Assembly: GCF_039534165.1 (NCBI RefSeq)
Contig: NZ_BAAAUX010000035.1
Span: 1-57,244 of the forward strand
Direction: 5' to 3'
DNA: 57,244 bases
Source of the DNA: Saccharopolyspora_D taberi
Lineage (GTDB): Bacteria > Actinomycetota > Actinomycetes > Mycobacteriales > Pseudonocardiaceae
Part shown: piece by piece, positions 1-8,226 of the stretch
How positions within the stretch are numbered: the stretch's first letter is position 1
Layout of the letters: each line of letters starts with the position of its first letter
The notes under the pieces: model-generated
What the model was told of the DNA's origin: nothing
Databases searched by the model: none
What the model saw: the letters and a program-made list of their open reading frames with translations, nothing else
Program-made: the position numbers and the translations under genes

Positions 1-288
1 GGCAGGCGCCTCGGGAGCCTGCGCAGGCGGCGGCGCGGCCTGGCGCGCGGAGCGCGGCAGCGGCCGGTGGCTGTTGCGCTGGGGCGGCTCGGTGCCCGGC
101 TGCACGGCGCGCAGCTGTCCGCTGTCGGACATGACCCGCTCGATGATCGCCTGCGGAGCGGTCTCGCTGGGGTCCTCGGCCCGCCTGCGGCGGCGCCGGG
201 TGTTGCGCTGGGAGTCGCCGCCGTACTCGGCGAGCAACTCCGCGACGGTGCGCTGGGTGGGGTCGTTCGCCCCGCTGTCCCGAGTCAT
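1..288 (-). CDS. Rv0497-like conserved protein, N-terminal part (runs off the window)
   Basis: This is the first 96 codons of a gene that continues beyond base 1. Its ATG overlaps the ppx stop codon in an ATGA arrangement, so the two are probably translationally coupled. The visible part begins MTRDSGANDPTQRTVAELLA and continues with a run of six Arg, a short acidic stretch (AEDPSETAPQAI) and a Pro/Gln/Ala-rich tail. This N-terminus fits the cytoplasmic head of the actinobacterial membrane protein found next to ppx (Rv0497 in M. tuberculosis). The membrane segment itself is outside the window, so that assignment rests on position and on the N-terminal pattern. No biochemical role is known to me. 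Confidence 0.75.
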   Translation of the reverse strand, partial: MTRDSGANDPTQRTVAELLAEYGGDSQRNTRRRRRRAEDPSETAPQAIIERVMSDSGQLRAVQPGTEPPQRNSHRPLPRSARQAAPPPAQAPEAPA

Positions 289-1319
289 CGATTCCACCGT
301 GCCCCGTGCTCAGCCGTCCGTCCAGTTCCTCGCCGCGCGTCCCCCGACTGCTCCAACCCGATCGTCGCCCTGGCCTGGACGGCGGTGCCGCCGTCTCCGT
401 TCGTGTGGTCCAGCCGTCGCAGGATCACTCCCTCCCGCAACGCCCAGGGGCAGATGTCGAGTTCCCGCAACGACAGCGCGCGCATGGTGGCCTCCGCCAC
501 CAGCGCCCCGCCGACGAGCTGGTGCGCCCGCGCGCTGCTCACCCCGTCCAGCCCCGCCAGGTCCGCGCTGGACATCCGGCTGATGAAGGCCAGCAGCTGG
601 CGGAGCCCGGTGTCGGTGAGCGTCCGGGGGACGCGCGGACCGGCCGAGGCCGGAGCCGCACCGGTCAGCCGCGCCAGCGAGCGGAAGGTCTTGGAACTCG
701 CCACCACCCGGTCCGGCCTGCCCAGCTTGCGGAAGCGCTTGGCCGTGGGCGCCAGCTGTTCGTCGAGCCACTCCCGCAGCTCGTCGACCTCGTCCCGCCC
801 CGGCGGATCGTGCAGCATCGTGCGGGCCATCCGGCCCGCGCCCAGCGGCAGCGACACCGCCAGGTCAGGCTGCTCGTCGATGCCCATCGCCATCTCCAGC
901 GACCCGCCGCCGATGTCGAGCAGCAGCAGGTTGCCCGCCGACCACCCGTACCAGCGGCGCGCGGCGAGGAAGGTGAACCGGGCCTCGTCCTCGCCCGGCA
1001 GCACCTCCAGCTCGATGCCGGTCTGCTCCCGCACCAGCGCCAGCACCTCGGCGGCGTTGTCGGCCTCCCGGATCGCCGAGGTGGCGAAGGCCATCAGCTC
1101 CTCGCACCCGGCCGCCACCGCGGCGTCCTGGGCCGCGGCGACGGTGCGGACCAGCTCGTCGGCGTCCTCGGGCCCGAGGTGCCCGTCGTCGCCGATCCGC
1201 TCCGCCAGCCGCAGCACGGTCTTCTCCGAAGTCATCGGCGTCGGGTGGGCACCACGGTGCGCGTCCACCACCAGCAGGTGGACGGTGTTGGAACCGACGT
1301 CGAGCACGCCCAGGCGCAT
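285..1319 (-). CDS. ppx: Ppx/GppA-family exopolyphosphatase
   Basis: 344 residues, the usual length of the short actinobacterial Ppx (Rv0496 type). The family hydrolyses inorganic polyphosphate or the pentaphosphate of (p)ppGpp in the cytoplasm. The ASKHA phosphate-1 loop is at the start (GVLDVGSNTVHLLVVDA) and a second phosphate loop follows near the middle (LLLDIGGGSLEM). The longer upstream reading frame is an artefact; the ATG at 1319 directly precedes the conserved loop. It lies downstream of regX3 on the same strand but is separated from it by three hairpins, so it may have its own promoter. It is followed with a 4-bp overlap by the Rv0497-like gene. The link to senX3-regX3 fits phosphate and polyphosphate control. 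Confidence 0.93.
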   Translation of the reverse strand: MRLGVLDVGSNTVHLLVVDAHRGAHPTPMTSEKTVLRLAERIGDDGHLGPEDADELVRTVAAAQDAAVAAGCEELMAFATSAIREADNAAEVLALVREQTGIELEVLPGEDEARFTFLAARRWYGWSAGNLLLLDIGGGSLEMAMGIDEQPDLAVSLPLGAGRMARTMLHDPPGRDEVDELREWLDEQLAPTAKRFRKLGRPDRVVASSKTFRSLARLTGAAPASAGPRVPRTLTDTGLRQLLAFISRMSSADLAGLDGVSSARAHQLVGGALVAEATMRALSLRELDICPWALREGVILRRLDHTNGDGGTAVQARATIGLEQSGDARRGTGRTAEHGARWNR

Positions 1320-1417
1320 GACCGACAACGTTACCGGCCGAGAACTCGGTAGCGGGGCAGGTGGTGGGTTCGGCGGGCGAGGGTCACAGGAAGAAGGGGA
1401 TCCGCCTTGGAAAGAAG

Positions 1418-1476
1418 CATCCGCCCGCTGGGCGGATGGCCCTTCGGCCATTTGAAGCCCCACCCGGGGCTTCAAA
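1418..1476 (-). terminator. Three consecutive hairpins at the regX3 3' end
   Basis: Reading along the minus strand from the regX3 stop there are three back-to-back perfect stems. The first is 11 bp (1451-1461 with 1466-1476, 4-nt loop) and includes the regX3 stop codon. The second is 6 bp (1436-1441 with 1446-1451, 4-nt loop). The third is 9 bp (1418-1426 with 1430-1438, 3-nt loop). Stems 2 and 3 share three bases and stems 1 and 2 share one base, so they could form alternatively. There is no long U tract. I read this as a terminator or mRNA-stabilising structure separating regX3 from ppx. Confidence 0.7.
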
Positions 1477-2152
1477 CCTCGAACTTGTAACCGAGCCCCC
1501 GGACGGTGACCAGGTACTGCGGGTCCGCCGGGTCCGGTTCCAGCTTCGAGCGGAGGCGCTTGACGTGGACGTCCAGCGTCTTCGTGTCGCCGACGTAGTC
1601 GGCTCCCCACACCCGGTCGATGAGCTGGCCCCGGGTCAGGACGCGGCCGACGTTGCGCAGCAGGTACTCCAGCAGGTCGAACTCCTTCAGCGGGAGGCTG
1701 ACCTCCTCGCCGGAGACGGTGACCACGTGGCGCTCGACGTCCATCCGGACCGGACCGGCCTCCAGGACCTGCGGGAGCATGTCCTCGGCCTCCCCGCCGC
1801 GGCGCAGGACCGCTCGGACCCGGGCGATCAGCTCGCGCGCCGAGTACGGCTTGGTGACGTAGTCGTCGGCGCCCAGCTCCAGGCCGACCACCTTGTCGAT
1901 CTCGCTGTCGCGCGCGGTCACCATGATCACCGGCACCGCCGAGCGCTGGCGGAGCTGCTTGCAGACGTCGGTCCCGCTCATGCCCGGCAGCATCAGGTCC
2001 AGCAGGACGATGTCCGCGCCGTTGCGGTCGAACTCCTCCAACGCCTCCTGACCGGTCGCGGCGACTGCCGCCGTGAAGCCCTCCTTGCGAAGCAGGAAGG
2101 CAAGTGGGTCGGCGAAGGACTCCTCGTCCTCCACGATCAGCACCCTGGTCAC
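1472..2152 (-). CDS. regX3: Two-component response regulator RegX3 (OmpR/PhoB family)
   Basis: 226 residues. A receiver domain occupies about residues 1-115, with the acidic pair E8/D9, phospho-acceptor D52 (LLDLMLPG) and a conserved KPY around residue 102. A winged-helix DNA-binding domain follows, ending in the typical LRSKLEPDPADPQYLVTVRG pattern. It is the partner of SenX3; in mycobacteria and streptomycetes (PhoP) this pair controls the phosphate-starvation response. Its start overlaps the senX3 stop by 4 bp. The gene ends inside a strong hairpin. Confidence 0.95.
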   Translation of the reverse strand: MTRVLIVEDEESFADPLAFLLRKEGFTAAVAATGQEALEEFDRNGADIVLLDLMLPGMSGTDVCKQLRQRSAVPVIMVTARDSEIDKVVGLELGADDYVTKPYSARELIARVRAVLRRGGEAEDMLPQVLEAGPVRMDVERHVVTVSGEEVSLPLKEFDLLEYLLRNVGRVLTRGQLIDRVWGADYVGDTKTLDVHVKRLRSKLEPDPADPQYLVTVRGLGYKFEV

Positions 2153-3396
2153 CGGACTCCTCCCGTTTCGACGGTTGTGATCCCGTCCGCACTCTCGGTC
2201 TTCGACCGCGCGGGCACCCGGTCCGGCTCGGTGGCGAGGCTGCCACCTGTCTGGTGGGCAGAGCTGCCGCCGTCCTCACCGACGCCGTGCCTGGGCACCC
2301 GAAGCGTGAAGGTGGACCCGGTTCCCAACCGGCTCCACAGCTTCACCTCACCGCCGTGGTTGGCGGCGACGTGTTTGACGATGGCCAGCCCGAGGCCGGT
2401 TCCACCGGTGGCCCGCGACCGGGCCGGGTCGACCCGGAAGAACCGCTCGAACACCCGCTCCTGGTGCTCGGGCTCGATTCCGATGCCCCGGTCGGTGACC
2501 GCGATCTCGACGAACTCGCCGGACAGCCTGCGGCTTATCGAGACCGGGCTGCCCGGCGGCGAGTAGGACACGGCGTTGTCGATCAGGTTGCTCAGCGCGG
2601 TGACCAGCAGCGTCCGGTCGCCGTCGAGCAGCAGTCCGGACGGTTCGTCGACGGTGATCTCGATGCCCGCGGACTCGGCCGAGATCCGGCAGCGGCCCAG
2701 CGACTCCTCGATCACGCCGTCCACGTCGAGCGTGGTCATCTCCGGCAGCCGCTCCGCGCCCTGGAGGCGGGAGAGCGCGATCAGCTCGGAGACCAGCGTT
2801 CCCAGCCGGGTCGATTCGTGCAGGATCTTGGTGGAGAAGCGCTTGACCTCGTCCGGTTCGTCGGCGGCGTCGAGCACCGCCTCCGCGAGCAGCGCGAGCG
2901 CGCCGACCGGCGTCTTGAGCTCGTGGCTGACGTTGGCGACGAAGTCGCGGCGGGTGGCTTCGAGGCGGACCGCGTCGGACTCGTCACCGGCGTCGATGAC
3001 GGCGAAGCCGTCGCCGAGCGGGCGGGCGTCGCCGAGTACTGCGGCGGGACCCCGGCCGCGCAGGACGCGGCCGAGCGGGGAGAGGTCGACCGGGGTCGGT
3101 TCGCCGGAGGCGATGGCCTGCTCGGCGGCCTTCCTGGCGCGCGGGTCGGCCTGGTTGTCCCGGATCAGGCCGAGTTCGTCGGCCCTCGGGTTGTGCAGGA
3201 CGACGTCGCCGAACCTGTTCACCACGACGACACCGTTGTTGGTGGTATGGACCAGCCTCTGGAGGAGGTCGGCGACCGTGGGGCCGTTCGAGGGCTTGCG
3301 TTCGGTTCGCCGGGTGGCCCTGGCTATCCAGAAGCCGCCCGCCGCTCCGGCGAGCAACAAGGCCATGATCAGGGCGGTATAGCCCAATGCGGTCAC
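2149..3396 (-). CDS. senX3: Sensor histidine kinase SenX3
   Basis: 415 residues, GTG start. There is one N-terminal membrane segment (about residues 4-26), then a PAS-like region, a HisKA dimerisation domain with the phospho-acceptor in FVANVSHELKTPVGAL, and a HATPase_c domain with the N box (LSNLIDNAVSYS) and G boxes (DRGIGI, GTGLGLAIVKH). Mycobacterial SenX3 is usually described with two membrane spans and almost no extracellular loop; here only one is obvious. It is expected to sense phosphate status via the Pst/PhoU system and phosphorylate RegX3. A 244-bp non-coding region upstream contains a PHO-box-like repeat. Confidence 0.94.
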   Translation of the reverse strand: MTALGYTALIMALLLAGAAGGFWIARATRRTERKPSNGPTVADLLQRLVHTTNNGVVVVNRFGDVVLHNPRADELGLIRDNQADPRARKAAEQAIASGEPTPVDLSPLGRVLRGRGPAAVLGDARPLGDGFAVIDAGDESDAVRLEATRRDFVANVSHELKTPVGALALLAEAVLDAADEPDEVKRFSTKILHESTRLGTLVSELIALSRLQGAERLPEMTTLDVDGVIEESLGRCRISAESAGIEITVDEPSGLLLDGDRTLLVTALSNLIDNAVSYSPPGSPVSISRRLSGEFVEIAVTDRGIGIEPEHQERVFERFFRVDPARSRATGGTGLGLAIVKHVAANHGGEVKLWSRLGTGSTFTLRVPRHGVGEDGGSSAHQTGGSLATEPDRVPARSKTESADGITTVETGGVR

Positions 3397-3480
3397 GTCA
3401 GCATCGTAAGCAGGCGGGTGCGGGGGGAGGCCAGTCCGCGCGGGCGTTCCGTGATGCCCGTGACACGATTCGGCCCGTTC

Positions 3481-3502
3481 TTCACCCCCATTTCACCTGG
3501 AG
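3481..3502 (+). promoter_or_regulatory. PHO-box-like direct repeat upstream of senX3
   Basis: TTCACC occurs at 3481-3486 and again at 3492-3497, exactly 11 bp apart, preceded by GTTC. Streptomyces PhoP (the RegX3 counterpart) binds 11-bp direct repeats resembling GTTCACC. The site lies about 85-100 bp upstream of the senX3 start, so autoregulation is plausible. Only two repeat units are recognisable, so this is a candidate. Confidence 0.5.
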
Positions 3503-3640
3503 GACGGGCTCGGTTCAGGTGCGCCCCGACGGACGGTTCCGCCGCGTTGGACGGAGCGACACGAACCAAACTCACATCATTCGCCCCAGTGTCACCCGTT
3601 CGGGCGGGACGTCTGCTGGGGACGTCCCGCCCGGTCCGGA

Positions 3641-4381
3641 TCAGCGGCCCTGGTTGGCCACCGCTGCCGCGGCGGTGGCGGCGGCCTCCGGGTCGAGGTA
3701 GGTACCGCCCGGGTTGACCGGCTTCAGGTCCTCGTCGAGGTCGTAGCGCAGCGGGATGCCGGTCGGGATGTTCAGGCCCGCGATGTCGGCGTCGGAGATG
3801 CCGTCGAGGTGCTTGACCAGCGCGCGCAGCGAGTTGCCGTGCGCGGCGACCAGGACGGTGCGGCCGGCCCGCAGGTCCGGCACGATCTCGCTCTCCCAGT
3901 ACGGCAGCAGCCGGGCCACGACGTCCTTCAGGCACTCGGTGCGCGGCGCGTCGATGCCGGCGTAGCGCGGGTCGGCGTCCTGGCTGAACTCGCTGCCGAG
4001 CTCGATCTCCGGCGGCGGCGTGTCGTAGGAGCGGCGCCAGAGCATGAACTGCTCCTCGCCGTACTCGTCGAGCGTCTGCTTCTTGTTCTTGCCCTGGAGG
4101 GCGCCGTAGTGGCGCTCGTTGAGCCGCCAGTCGCGGCGGACCGGGATCCAGTGCCGGTCGGCCACGTCGAGCGCGATGTTCGCGGTCGCGATGGCGCGGC
4201 GCAGCAGCGAGGTGTGCAGCACCTCGGGCAGCACGCCGCTCTCGCGCAGCAGCTCACCACCGCGCTCGGCCTCGGCCCGTCCCTTCTCCGACAGGGGCAC
4301 GTCCACCCAGCCGGTGAACAGGTTCTCGGCGTTCCATGTGCTCTCACCGTGCCGCAGCAGCACCAGAGTCCCAACAGTCAT
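3641..4381 (-). CDS. gpmA: 2,3-bisphosphoglycerate-dependent phosphoglycerate mutase
   Basis: 246 residues, full length. It interconverts 3- and 2-phosphoglycerate in glycolysis and gluconeogenesis. The catalytic phospho-histidine H11 lies in LVLLRHGESTWN, and the second His is in the VLVAAHGNSLRALVKHLDGI segment. The NLFTGWVDVPLSEKG and ERHYGALQGKNK signatures of the cofactor-dependent family are present. It is located directly upstream of senX3 on the same strand, as in M. tuberculosis (gpm1-senX3-regX3). Confidence 0.97.
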   Translation of the reverse strand: MTVGTLVLLRHGESTWNAENLFTGWVDVPLSEKGRAEAERGGELLRESGVLPEVLHTSLLRRAIATANIALDVADRHWIPVRRDWRLNERHYGALQGKNKKQTLDEYGEEQFMLWRRSYDTPPPEIELGSEFSQDADPRYAGIDAPRTECLKDVVARLLPYWESEIVPDLRAGRTVLVAAHGNSLRALVKHLDGISDADIAGLNIPTGIPLRYDLDEDLKPVNPGGTYLDPEAAATAAAAVANQGR

Positions 4382-4434
4382 GGGCTCAGGCTATAACCAG
4401 CGGTTACGGCGCAACCCTCCCCGTGACGGGAGCC

Positions 4435-4866
4435 TCAGTCCAGGGCGGCGTCGAGGGTGATCGCGGTGCCGGCGAGCGCGACCGAGACCGGGCAGATCTC
4501 CTTGGCCCTGCGCGCCGCGGCGTCGAAGTCCTCGGCGGTCGCGCCGGGCACCTTCGCGCGGACGGTGAGCGCGATCCCGGTGATCGCGAACCCGTCGCCC
4601 TTCGGCCCGAAGGACACCTCGGCGCTGGTGCCGATCGACTCCGGCGGCGTGCCCGCCGCGCCGAGCAGCCCGGCCAGCTGCATCGAGTAGCAGGACGAGT
4701 GCGCCGCCGCGATCAGCTCCTCCGGGCTGGTCCGGCCGTCCGGGCCCTCCACCCGGGACGCCCAGGTGACCGGCAGCTGCGCGGTGCCGGACGAGTCCAG
4801 GGTGACGTTGCCGGAGCCGGACTGGAGGGGCCCGGTCCACTGCGTGGTGGCGTTGCGATCGGTCAT
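4435..4866 (-). CDS. OsmC/Ohr-family peroxiredoxin-like protein
   Basis: 143 residues from the ATG at 4866, chosen because AGGAGG lies 4-5 bases upstream; a longer open frame upstream has no such site. The OsmC fold is visible from TSPEELIAAAHSSCYSMQLA (resolving-type Cys after the HSSC motif) to the second conserved Cys in RAKEICPVSVALAG. The family reduces organic hydroperoxides using cysteine thiols; in this organism mycothiol- or lipoyl-dependent recycling is possible but not shown. It lies 53 bp upstream of gpmA on the same strand. Confidence 0.88.
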   Translation of the reverse strand: MTDRNATTQWTGPLQSGSGNVTLDSSGTAQLPVTWASRVEGPDGRTSPEELIAAAHSSCYSMQLAGLLGAAGTPPESIGTSAEVSFGPKGDGFAITGIALTVRAKVPGATAEDFDAAARRAKEICPVSVALAGTAITLDAALD

Positions 4867-5325
4867 CAGTCCTCCTGGGCCGGTTCGGTCGGGCCGGGAA
4901 CCAGGCTCCCGCAGTGCGCGGCGGACCGCAGGTTTGGTTGCCACCGTCACGCGACGGTTATCTGATCACTGTGCCGTTGTAACCCTAAAGTGGCGCCGGT
5001 CACTTCCAATTGCAAACCGACTGCGTCTTGAATCCGGTGCGTTACTTTCAGCTCAAAACATCACCTGAATGGAGTAATGAACGAGGCTTGTGACCGGTGC
5101 ACGACTCTGCGAAGTTTGGCTTCGCTCTCCTTGATCGGCTCCCACGCACTCCCCGGTCAACGAGAGCGACGAGCGCGGTTCGCTTTCCCCCAAATCCGGG
5201 CCGCGCCCCGCCGGGCCGCGGGTGCCCCCCGCCCATCGGCCCGACAGGCGGGATCCCCACGCGGGGTGGTTCGAGCTCGCGACTCCCCCTCTCTCCCGAA
5301 CCGCCCCGCGCGGGGTCCGCGTGGT
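4867..5325 (-). other. Non-coding interval upstream of osmC-like gene
   Basis: About 460 bp with no convincing gene on either strand; the open frames here lack ribosome-binding sites and family resemblance. The part nearest the OsmC gene (4960-5080) is relatively A+T rich and probably holds its promoter. The far end has GC-rich palindromes, including GAACC (5298-5302) pairing with GGTTC (5322-5326) around a CCCCGCGCGGGG core, which overlaps the stop codon of the DUF4349 gene and may act as its terminator. Confidence 0.5.
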
Positions 5326-6150
5326 TCACGGCTGCGACCGGCGCAGCCTCCGCCTCCTCAGCAGCAGGCCACCGGCCGCGACCGGGAGCGCCAGCACCGC
5401 GGCGAACGGCAGCACCGCGCCGAGCGCGGTCAGCGCGAACATCCCGAACCCCCGCAACGCCTCCCAACCGCCGGAGAGCCCGGCCAGGAAACCGCCGCCC
5501 TCAGGGCGCTCCGCCGCGGACACCCGCACGTCGACCGTGGCCAGCTCCACCTGGCCCGCGAGCGCGGCCTGCCTCCGCAGCAGCGCGTCCAGCTCCGTCT
5601 CGCGGGAGGTCAGCTCGCTCTCGATCTGCACGATCTCGCCGACGCTGCCCGCCCGGGCCATCAGCTCCCGCAGCCGGTCCACGCTGGCCCGCTGCGAGTC
5701 GATCCGGCTCCGGGTGTCGACCAGCTGGTCGGTGACGTCCTCGGCGCGCTGGTTGCGGGAGGTGACCTCGCCCAGCCCGGCGAGCTGGTCGAGCAGCCGG
5801 TCCAGCTGCGCGGCGGGGACCTTCACGACCAGGTGCGCGTCCCCGCGCGAACCGTCCTCCTCGGCGAGGTGGCCGCCTGCCGACTCGGCCAGCCCGCGGG
5901 CCCTGGCCGCGGTGCCCGGCACGTCACCGGTCTCGATGCCCAGCTCGGCGGTCCGCACCACTTGCCGGTCGTCCCGCGGCGGGACCGGCTGCTGCGGAGC
6001 GATCTGCTGCGACTCCGAGGACCGGCCGGTTCCGACCGCCGGTGCGGAATCTTCGCTGATCGAGCTCGAACCCGAGCTCGAACAGCCTGCCGTGACCAGC
6101 CCCGCCACCAGCAACGGCAACACCGGTAATCGCCACCTGCGTGATCTCAT
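5326..6150 (-). CDS. DUF4349 lipoprotein
   Basis: 274 residues. The N-terminus is a lipoprotein signal: basic start, hydrophobic core and the lipobox VTAGC, so the mature protein should be anchored on the outer face of the membrane. The DUF4349 body runs from about residue 60 (VVRTAELGIE) to 215, and includes a heptad-like Arg/Leu/Glu-rich segment around residues 130-190 (RIDSQRASVDRLRELMA) likely to be a coiled coil. A C-terminal membrane segment (about 230-262) ends in an Arg-rich cytoplasmic tail. The family has no established function to my knowledge. It lies 60 bp upstream of nothing on its own strand except the OsmC gene 460 bp away. Confidence 0.85.
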   Translation of the reverse strand: MRSRRWRLPVLPLLVAGLVTAGCSSSGSSSISEDSAPAVGTGRSSESQQIAPQQPVPPRDDRQVVRTAELGIETGDVPGTAARARGLAESAGGHLAEEDGSRGDAHLVVKVPAAQLDRLLDQLAGLGEVTSRNQRAEDVTDQLVDTRSRIDSQRASVDRLRELMARAGSVGEIVQIESELTSRETELDALLRRQAALAGQVELATVDVRVSAAERPEGGGFLAGLSGGWEALRGFGMFALTALGAVLPFAAVLALPVAAGGLLLRRRRLRRSQP

Positions 6151-6210
6151 TTCGCCTCCTCGATCTGCGGACAGACCAAGGACGAGCGGAAGCGATCTTC
6201 GCGTTGCAGG

Positions 6211-6696
6211 TCAGTCGCCGCGCTCCACGAGCGCCTGGAACGGGCGGAGGTTGGCCAGCGACTCGCCGCGCGAGGTCCGCCAGTCCCACTCCCGCCGGAT
6301 CGCGGTGGCGAACCCGAGCTCCAGCAGCGAGTTGAAGTCGCCGTCGGCGGCCTCCAGCACCTGCCCGAGGATCTTGTCCAGCTCGTCGGCGGTCACCGCG
6401 TGCAGGCCGATCCGGCCGACCAGGAAGATGTCGCCGTTCGAGTCGATCATGTAGTGCACGCCGTAGAGCCGGGCGTTGCGGCGCAGCAGGAACCGGTAGA
6501 CGTCCTCGTGCGCCTCGTCGGGCTTGCGGCAGACGAACGCCTCCACGACCAGCGCGTGCTCGGCGACCACCAGCCAGCAGTTGGTCTGGAGCTTCTTGTG
6601 GCCGGGCAGCGTGACGAAGAAGCTGCCCTCGCCCTTGTGCTGGTACTCCAGTCCGCTGGAGTCCAGCGCGGACCTGATGACCTCGTCGAGGCTCAC
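6211..6696 (-). CDS. YbjN-domain protein (Rv0487-like)
   Basis: 161 residues from a GTG that overlaps the mshA stop (GTGA); GAGGAGG lies six bases upstream inside the end of mshA. The body matches the YbjN/type III-chaperone-like fold (LPGHKKLQTNCWLVVAEHAL, FVCRKPDEAHEDVYRFLLRRN). YbjN proteins are small cytoplasmic proteins linked to stress sensitivity; no enzymatic motif is visible. The mshA-ybjN coupling is conserved with M. tuberculosis Rv0486-Rv0487, which suggests a role related to mycothiol or simply co-expression. Confidence 0.88.
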   Translation of the reverse strand: MSLDEVIRSALDSSGLEYQHKGEGSFFVTLPGHKKLQTNCWLVVAEHALVVEAFVCRKPDEAHEDVYRFLLRRNARLYGVHYMIDSNGDIFLVGRIGLHAVTADELDKILGQVLEAADGDFNSLLELGFATAIRREWDWRTSRGESLANLRPFQALVERGD

Positions 6697-7985
6697 GCCG
6701 TCACCTCCTCGATCCGGGGGCTGGCGTCGAACGCCATCTTCGCCCGCGCGTAGGTGTCCAGCAGCGCTTCGGCGGTGCGCTCCCACGAGAACCGCGCCGC
6801 GTGCGCGGTGGTCCCGGCGGCCAGCTCGGCCCGCCGCCGCGGGTTCTGCACCAGCGAACCCAGCGCGTCCGCCCACTGGCCGGTCCCGTGCCCGGGCACC
6901 AGCACCCCGGACACGCCGTCGCCCACCGCCACCGGCAGCCCGCCGACCGCGGCGGCCACCACCGGCGTGCCGCAAGCCTGCGCCTCCAGCGCGACCAGGC
7001 CGAACGACTCGTTGTAGCTGGGGACGGCGAGGACGTCGACCGCGCGGTAGACCGCGGCCAGGTCGTCGCCGCGCTGCGGCGGCAGGAACCGCACGACGTC
7101 GCTGATGCCCAGGTCGGCGGCCAGGTCCTGCAGGACCCGCGGGCGTTCGAGCCCGGTGCCGGACGGGCCGCCCACGACCAGCACGACCAGCCGGTCCCGC
7201 AGGCTCGGGGTCCGGGCCAGCAGCTCCGCCGCGGCCTTGAGCAGCACGTCCGGGGCCTTGAGCGGCTGGATGCGGCCGACGAACCCGAGCACCACGGCGT
7301 CGGCCGGGAGGTTTAATCGCGCCCGCGCCGCGGCCTGGTCGCCGGGTGTGAAGCGGTCCAGGTCGACCCCGGGCGGGATGGTGTCGACCGCGTCCGGGTC
7401 GGCGTCGTAGCGCCCGACCAACTCGGCCGCCTCGAACTCGGTGTTGGCGACCAGCCGGTCGGCTCCGGCCACCACCTGCTCCTCGCCGACGACCCGGACC
7501 ATCGGCTCCGGGGTGTCACCCGCGGCGAGCGAGGCGTTCTTGACCTTGGCCAGGGTGTGCGCGGTGTGCACCAGCGGCACGCCCCAGCGCTGCCGGGCCA
7601 GCCAGCCGACCTGCCCGGACAGCCAGTAGTGCGAGTGCACGACGTCGTAGTAGCCGGGGTCGTGCCGGGCCTCGACCCGCATCGCACCGGCGGCGAAGGC
7701 GCAGATCTGGGACGGCAGGTCGTTCTTGTCCAGCCCCTCGAACGGCCCGGCGAGCAGGGTGCGCACGGTGACGCCGGGCGCGAGCTGCGCCACCGGCGGG
7801 ATGTCCGAGGAGGTGGCGCGGGTGAAGATCTCGACCTCGGTGCCCATCTCGGCGAGCTTGGCCGACGTCCGGACGACGTAGACGTTCAGCCCGCCGGCGT
7901 CCCCGGTGCCCGGCTGTTCCAGCGGCGAGGTGTGCAGGGAAAACACCGCCGCCCGACGCGGCCGAAGTTCTGTCCTGGAGCTCAT
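6693..7985 (-). CDS. mshA: D-inositol-3-phosphate glycosyltransferase (mycothiol biosynthesis)
   Basis: 430 residues from the ATG at 7985. This GT4-family enzyme transfers GlcNAc from UDP-GlcNAc to 1L-myo-inositol 1-phosphate, the first step of mycothiol synthesis. Visible signatures are the N-terminal SLHTSPLEQPGTGDAGGLNVYV loop, the acceptor-domain HSHYWLSG and HTAHTLAKVKN, and the UDP-binding ESFGLVALEAQACGTPVVAA motif with its E-x7-E. It is separated from the upstream L,D-transpeptidase gene by a strong terminator, so it should have its own promoter at 7986-8168. The mycothiol-dependent enzyme at 14137 is a likely user of the pathway. Confidence 0.96.
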   Translation of the reverse strand: MSSRTELRPRRAAVFSLHTSPLEQPGTGDAGGLNVYVVRTSAKLAEMGTEVEIFTRATSSDIPPVAQLAPGVTVRTLLAGPFEGLDKNDLPSQICAFAAGAMRVEARHDPGYYDVVHSHYWLSGQVGWLARQRWGVPLVHTAHTLAKVKNASLAAGDTPEPMVRVVGEEQVVAGADRLVANTEFEAAELVGRYDADPDAVDTIPPGVDLDRFTPGDQAAARARLNLPADAVVLGFVGRIQPLKAPDVLLKAAAELLARTPSLRDRLVVLVVGGPSGTGLERPRVLQDLAADLGISDVVRFLPPQRGDDLAAVYRAVDVLAVPSYNESFGLVALEAQACGTPVVAAAVGGLPVAVGDGVSGVLVPGHGTGQWADALGSLVQNPRRRAELAAGTTAHAARFSWERTAEALLDTYARAKMAFDASPRIEEVTA

Positions 7986-8168
7986 CTGCGGTCCATCGAC
8001 GCCTTTCCCAAGCGACCCGAGCCGTTCGGGCGCACTCCCACCCCGACATCCACGGCCGCGAAAACATTCCCGGCGCGGGGCCCGCGACGACGCTACCGCC
8101 CTGGCGGCACCGGAGGACCCGTTCGGACGCCGCCACGTGGCGCTGTTCACATCCGCCGGACGCAGGAA

Positions 8169-8200
8169 AAGACCGCGGACCCCGAAAGGCCCGCGGTCTT
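8169..8200 (-). terminator. Intrinsic terminator of the L,D-transpeptidase gene
   Basis: A perfect 10-bp stem (8169-8178 with 8191-8200) with a 12-nt loop, followed on the minus strand by a T-rich run (TCTTTTCC). It sits 27 bp past the transpeptidase stop and upstream of mshA. Confidence 0.85.
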
Positions 8201-8226
8201 CGGTCACCGCTCTGCGAGGCGGAACC

